A DNA stretch of 10,326 nt, taken from contig JAAMXP010005449.1 of assembly GCA_019693395.1 (NCBI GenBank), positions 1-10,326 on the forward strand. The letters are read 5' to 3'. The position numbers and the translations under genes are program-made. The notes beneath the pieces are model-generated. The model made no database searches. It worked only from the letters and a program-made list of their open reading frames with translations, and was not told the DNA's origin. Positions 7,930-10,326 of this stretch are shown here, one piece after another. Every line of letters starts with the position of its first letter. Within the stretch, counting starts at the first letter, position 1. Source of the stretch: Ettlia oleoabundans. Lineage: Eukaryota; Chlorophyta; Chlorophyceae; Chlamydomonadales.

Positions 7930-10101
7930 TCACTTGGTGTACAGCACCTCGTCCCTGCAAAGGCAGCAACAGAGGCAGGTGACAGCGCCGCTCAGGCAGC
8001 GTCAGCCGAGGTGAGCAACAAATGCAGGGAGACAGCTAGAGGAGATGCCGTCGACGACTGAGGACATTGACTCAGCAGAATGGTGCCACACAAGCAGCAT
8101 ATACCGCCCCAAGTCAAAGGCGCATGCAAACAGGAGCAGGGGACAGGCTGATGGGCATAGGGTCACACAGACAGACAGCTGGCACGCATGCAACTGGCCG
8201 ACAGCTTGCCAGGGGTAGCGGAACAGGGGCTGCTGCAGCCGCTTCTGGTCCAGTGCGTGGCCGATGAAGCCAATGCTGCGTGCCAGCACAAAAAGTCCGT
8301 TCAGGTAGCCAATGTCCACCACCTCCTGCACCTCTGCCGCGCTGAACATGCCCACTGCGGAAGAAAGGGCTGGGCATGGGAGCTACTCAGTTTTCATTGC
8401 TGCTGGCTGGCATGGTAGGCAGGCACATCGCGGGCCGAAGATGTGCACGTCAGCAAGTGAAGAAGCCGGCGCTTGGTGGGTGGACAGTTTTGTTGGTGTA
8501 AGGGACATGCGATACAGCGTGATGCTGCAAAGATGGGTTGGTGGTCAGTCAGCCAGCCCAGCGGAGACGGCTCTGCCTCGCTAGCTGCCAAGCGCCACCA
8601 GCTATGCCAGCCGAGAGACCCAAGCTTAGGGTCGGCGACTGCAGCATGCCCAATAAGCCACGTACCCGAGTTGAGGAGGTCCAGAAAGAGGGCGCCTATG
8701 CAGCCATCCACGTTGAGCACCAGGTTGGCAGCCTGGTAAGGCAGGGCAGGGGCAGGCAGACACGCACGGGAGGGCAGTTAGGCCAAACCAGAGGAAGCAC
8801 ACAAGGTCGACCGCCTTGTAGCGCAATGCAAGGGTCAGGCAGACAAGGTTGGTGGCTTGATAAGGCGAAGAGAGGCACATGAAGCGACGGGCAAGAGGCA
8901 GCACAGCAGGTGCAGCGCACGGTATCAATCCAAGATGCCCATCAGCACAGCCCGATCCATCTCTTCTACACCACCACACAGCAATCGCTCACACACACAC
9001 AAACCAGCAGCCAGAACCCTCGCCTGCACACGCAATGGCACCCACCTTCTGCAGCGTGTATTCTTCCACAGTGATGGCATAGTCCAGGTAGCGGGTCGAG
9101 GGGAAGTACTTGCGTGCATACCTGCACCAGTTTCCAGTGGAATGGCTCAGTATGGACTGGGGTGACCAATGCAAGGTTGGTAAGGTGGAATGAGCCCTGG
9201 TTGGAGCTTCAAGCAGATCAAGGGCCGCTACTGCTGCAGCTGTGCAATTTAGCTGCCGCAGCATCAGTAGCAGCATATGCCCGTCCCTCCTAACCGCTGC
9301 AGCAGCTCCACACGCTTGTCCCGGTTGTCCTTGCTCTTAATGCGGTGGCCAATGCCGGGCACCCTGTACAGCACAACAGCACAAATGTACGCCAACCCCC
9401 GAGGCGGAAGCAACTAGTGAGATGAGAGCCAGCCTCACAGTGGCGCCAGGGTTGGGGCAAGCACAGCAGCTAGGACTGTTGCTTGCAGAGTGCAGCGGCA
9501 GGATGCTGAAAAATCTTGCGTGAAGAGACGACCAACATGCATGCACATGTGCATATAATGATTTCTGCAGATGGCCATGTAACAAGGCAGGGCATTCAAG
9601 CCTTCATCCATGCACGCCCACCACTCAATCCTACCCACCCAACCATAAATCACCGTATGCCTTTGCGTTTCATGCTTTCCACGAACTCATCAGGCTCCTG
9701 GCCCTGTATGTTGGCACAGAGATGGAGCGAAAATAAACACAGGAGGAGGCGCATGGCATGGCAGGCAACAAGGACGAAACTGACAGGGGATAGCGAAGCA
9801 AACAGGTGCAGCAAGGGGTCCGAGACAGCCCGTGGCGCCGTTGGCATATGTGGCGGTGGCAGGTTACCTTGCCGACCGCAGACGGGCCATTACTGTACCT
9901 GCTGGGGGATTTAAGCCTAAATCCAAGCTGTGGTACAGATCCCGTAAGGCTTTGCTGTTTGAGAGAGTGTGCAAGCGCTGGTATGGCCAGGTAAAAGGTT
10001 CAGATGACAGGAAGGAACACACCTGGTCACAGGCTTGCTTGAAGTAGCGCGCCGCGTCATCAATAGCACCGCCAAAGCGCGGACCGATGGTCAGGAGGCC
10101 G
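7930..10101 (-). CDS. ACLB: ATP-citrate lyase subunit B, C-terminal seven exons (partial)
   Basis: ATP-citrate lyase cleaves citrate with CoA and ATP to acetyl-CoA and oxaloacetate in the cytosol; plants and green algae use separate A and B chains. Exons, 5' to 3': 10101-10023, 9703-9654, 9363-9295, 9121-9046, 8732-8666, 8354-8210, 7954-7930. Together they give 169 residues and a stop, with all phases consistent. This is the C-terminal citrate-synthase-like domain. [20 protein letters not shown] opens it. The VPGIGHR motif contains the His, and NVDG the Asp, that correspond to citrate synthase active-site residues. [20 protein letters not shown] and the ending PW-DEVLYTK follow. Plant ACLB is about 608 residues, so roughly the last 28% is here; the motif with the other catalytic His lies upstream, outside the window. 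The last intron is GC-AG. A C-terminal fragment cannot by itself exclude an animal-type single-chain enzyme, but the algal context favours ACLB. Confidence 0.94.
7955..8209 (-). other. ACLB: GC-AG intron (last ACLB intron)
   Basis: Minus-strand exon sequence ending CCCTG is followed by GCAAGC, and the intron ends CTTTGCAG. Splicing here restores the conserved ending of the enzyme (Trp split across the junction, then DEVLYTK and stop). No GT donor nearby gives the right phase, so homology supports the GC donor directly. Confidence 0.85.
8797..8865 (-). repeat. Degenerate copies of an exon 5 acceptor-like sequence inside an ACLB intron
   Basis: On the minus strand, 8865-8833 reads like the true exon boundary at 8738-8717 (TACCAGGCTGCCAACCTGG): it starts CCTTATCAAGCCACCAACCT. 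A weaker copy, TACAAGGCGGTCGACCTTG, lies at 8820-8797. All three share the pattern TA-CAxGC-xxC-xACCT-GT. They look like decayed partial duplications of the exon start, or a shared low-complexity origin. Confidence 0.45.
8990..9001 (+). repeat. CA dinucleotide microsatellite
   Basis: Six CA units in an intron of ACLB, about 45 bp downstream of the donor at 9045 when read on the minus strand. Confidence 0.8.
9541..9554. repeat. 14-bp perfect palindrome in an ACLB intron
   Basis: ATGCACATGTGCAT is fully self-complementary. It lies in the 290-nt intron between the second and third ACLB exons of the window. No function is apparent. Confidence 0.6.
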
Positions 10102-10326
10102 CTGCAGGAGCGGTATCGGCAGTTCGGCAGCCGCGGCAGTGTTGGCACTTCTTCTAGTGAGGAGCGGACTGGAATGCTCGAGGCAAGCGAGGAATGAATG
10201 CCGAACATAAGCCCGGTCATCGCTAATACCCACCCTGGGCAGGTCACGACCATTGACCGCTGGCTACCCACAAATGACGCACACCATCCTAGAGTCATTG
10301 CCCCCCGGCATCGCGAGCGCCGCCCC
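10102..10326 (-). other. ACLB: ACLB intron running off the right edge
   Basis: The exon at 10101 has a CGCTCCTGCAG acceptor. Upstream, to the window edge, no sequence encodes the ACLB segment that should come next (an HNTIVTARAG-like motif), so these 225 bases are intron and the intron is at least this long. Confidence 0.7.

Noticed and set aside
7469..7969. 166-codon minus-strand open frame in the ACLB 3' region
   Set aside because: It overlaps the last ACLB exon in a different frame, lacks domain similarity and fits 3' untranslated sequence.
8067..8882. Plus-strand frames across ACLB exons 5-6 and introns
   Set aside because: They are antisense to exons confirmed by strong protein similarity and are not conserved families.
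9864..10298. 144-codon minus-strand frame spanning the first ACLB exon and its flanking introns
   Set aside because: Only 10101-10023 matches ACLB; the flanks have clear acceptor and donor sites and no similarity to the enzyme.
1..10326. CRISPR arrays, tRNA or rRNA genes, transposons, viral genes
   Set aside because: No regularly spaced repeats, cloverleaf structures, transposase or integrase motifs, or viral hallmark motifs were seen on either strand.

Overview
The window reads as nuclear DNA of a green alga (Chlorophyta, most likely a trebouxiophyte of the Chlorella/Coccomyxa type). The reasons are short exons split by 100-320 bp introns, a moderately GC-rich and strongly CTG/CAG-biased sequence, plant-type protein families, and an algal TGTAA polyadenylation signal behind one gene. 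The lineage is an inference; no marker gene is present. There is no bacterial operon, RNA gene, CRISPR array or intact mobile element.

Layout, left to right. 1-800 is non-coding on present evidence, with a compact cluster of regulatory-looking motifs (two adjacent G-boxes, then two E2F-like sites). 801-1296 (+) is a small three-exon gene for an unrecognised 72-residue protein. 1297-1808 is a shared 3' region. 1809-4542 (-) is a three-exon gene for a glomulin/ALF4-like protein, a regulator of cullin-RING ubiquitin ligases, carrying a polyglutamine insertion. 4543-4762 is a 220-bp divergent promoter. 4763-6862 (+) is a five-exon gene for an MTP18/MTFP1-family inner-membrane protein with a long presequence. 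6863-7929 is a convergent 3' region. 7930-10101 (-), running off the right edge as an intron, holds the last seven coding exons of ATP-citrate lyase subunit B.

The exon models were built by joining splice sites whose phases agree and whose translations continue known family motifs. All three multi-exon homologues close in frame: 969 nt for MTFP1, 2403 nt for the ALF4-like gene, and 511 nt for the ACLB part (one nt completing the previous codon plus 170 codons). Two of the required introns, one in MTFP1 and one in ACLB, are GC-AG rather than GT-AG.

The genes do not form an obvious pathway. The ALF4-like and MTFP1-like genes share a promoter region and could be co-expressed. ATP-citrate lyase makes cytosolic acetyl-CoA, MTFP1 acts on mitochondrial (or possibly plastid) membranes, and ALF4/glomulin restrains SCF-type ligases. 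I did not find a convincing new biological system. The more interesting points are the GC-AG introns, duplicated splice-site-like sequence inside an ACLB intron, a small orphan gene, and the promoter motif cluster.
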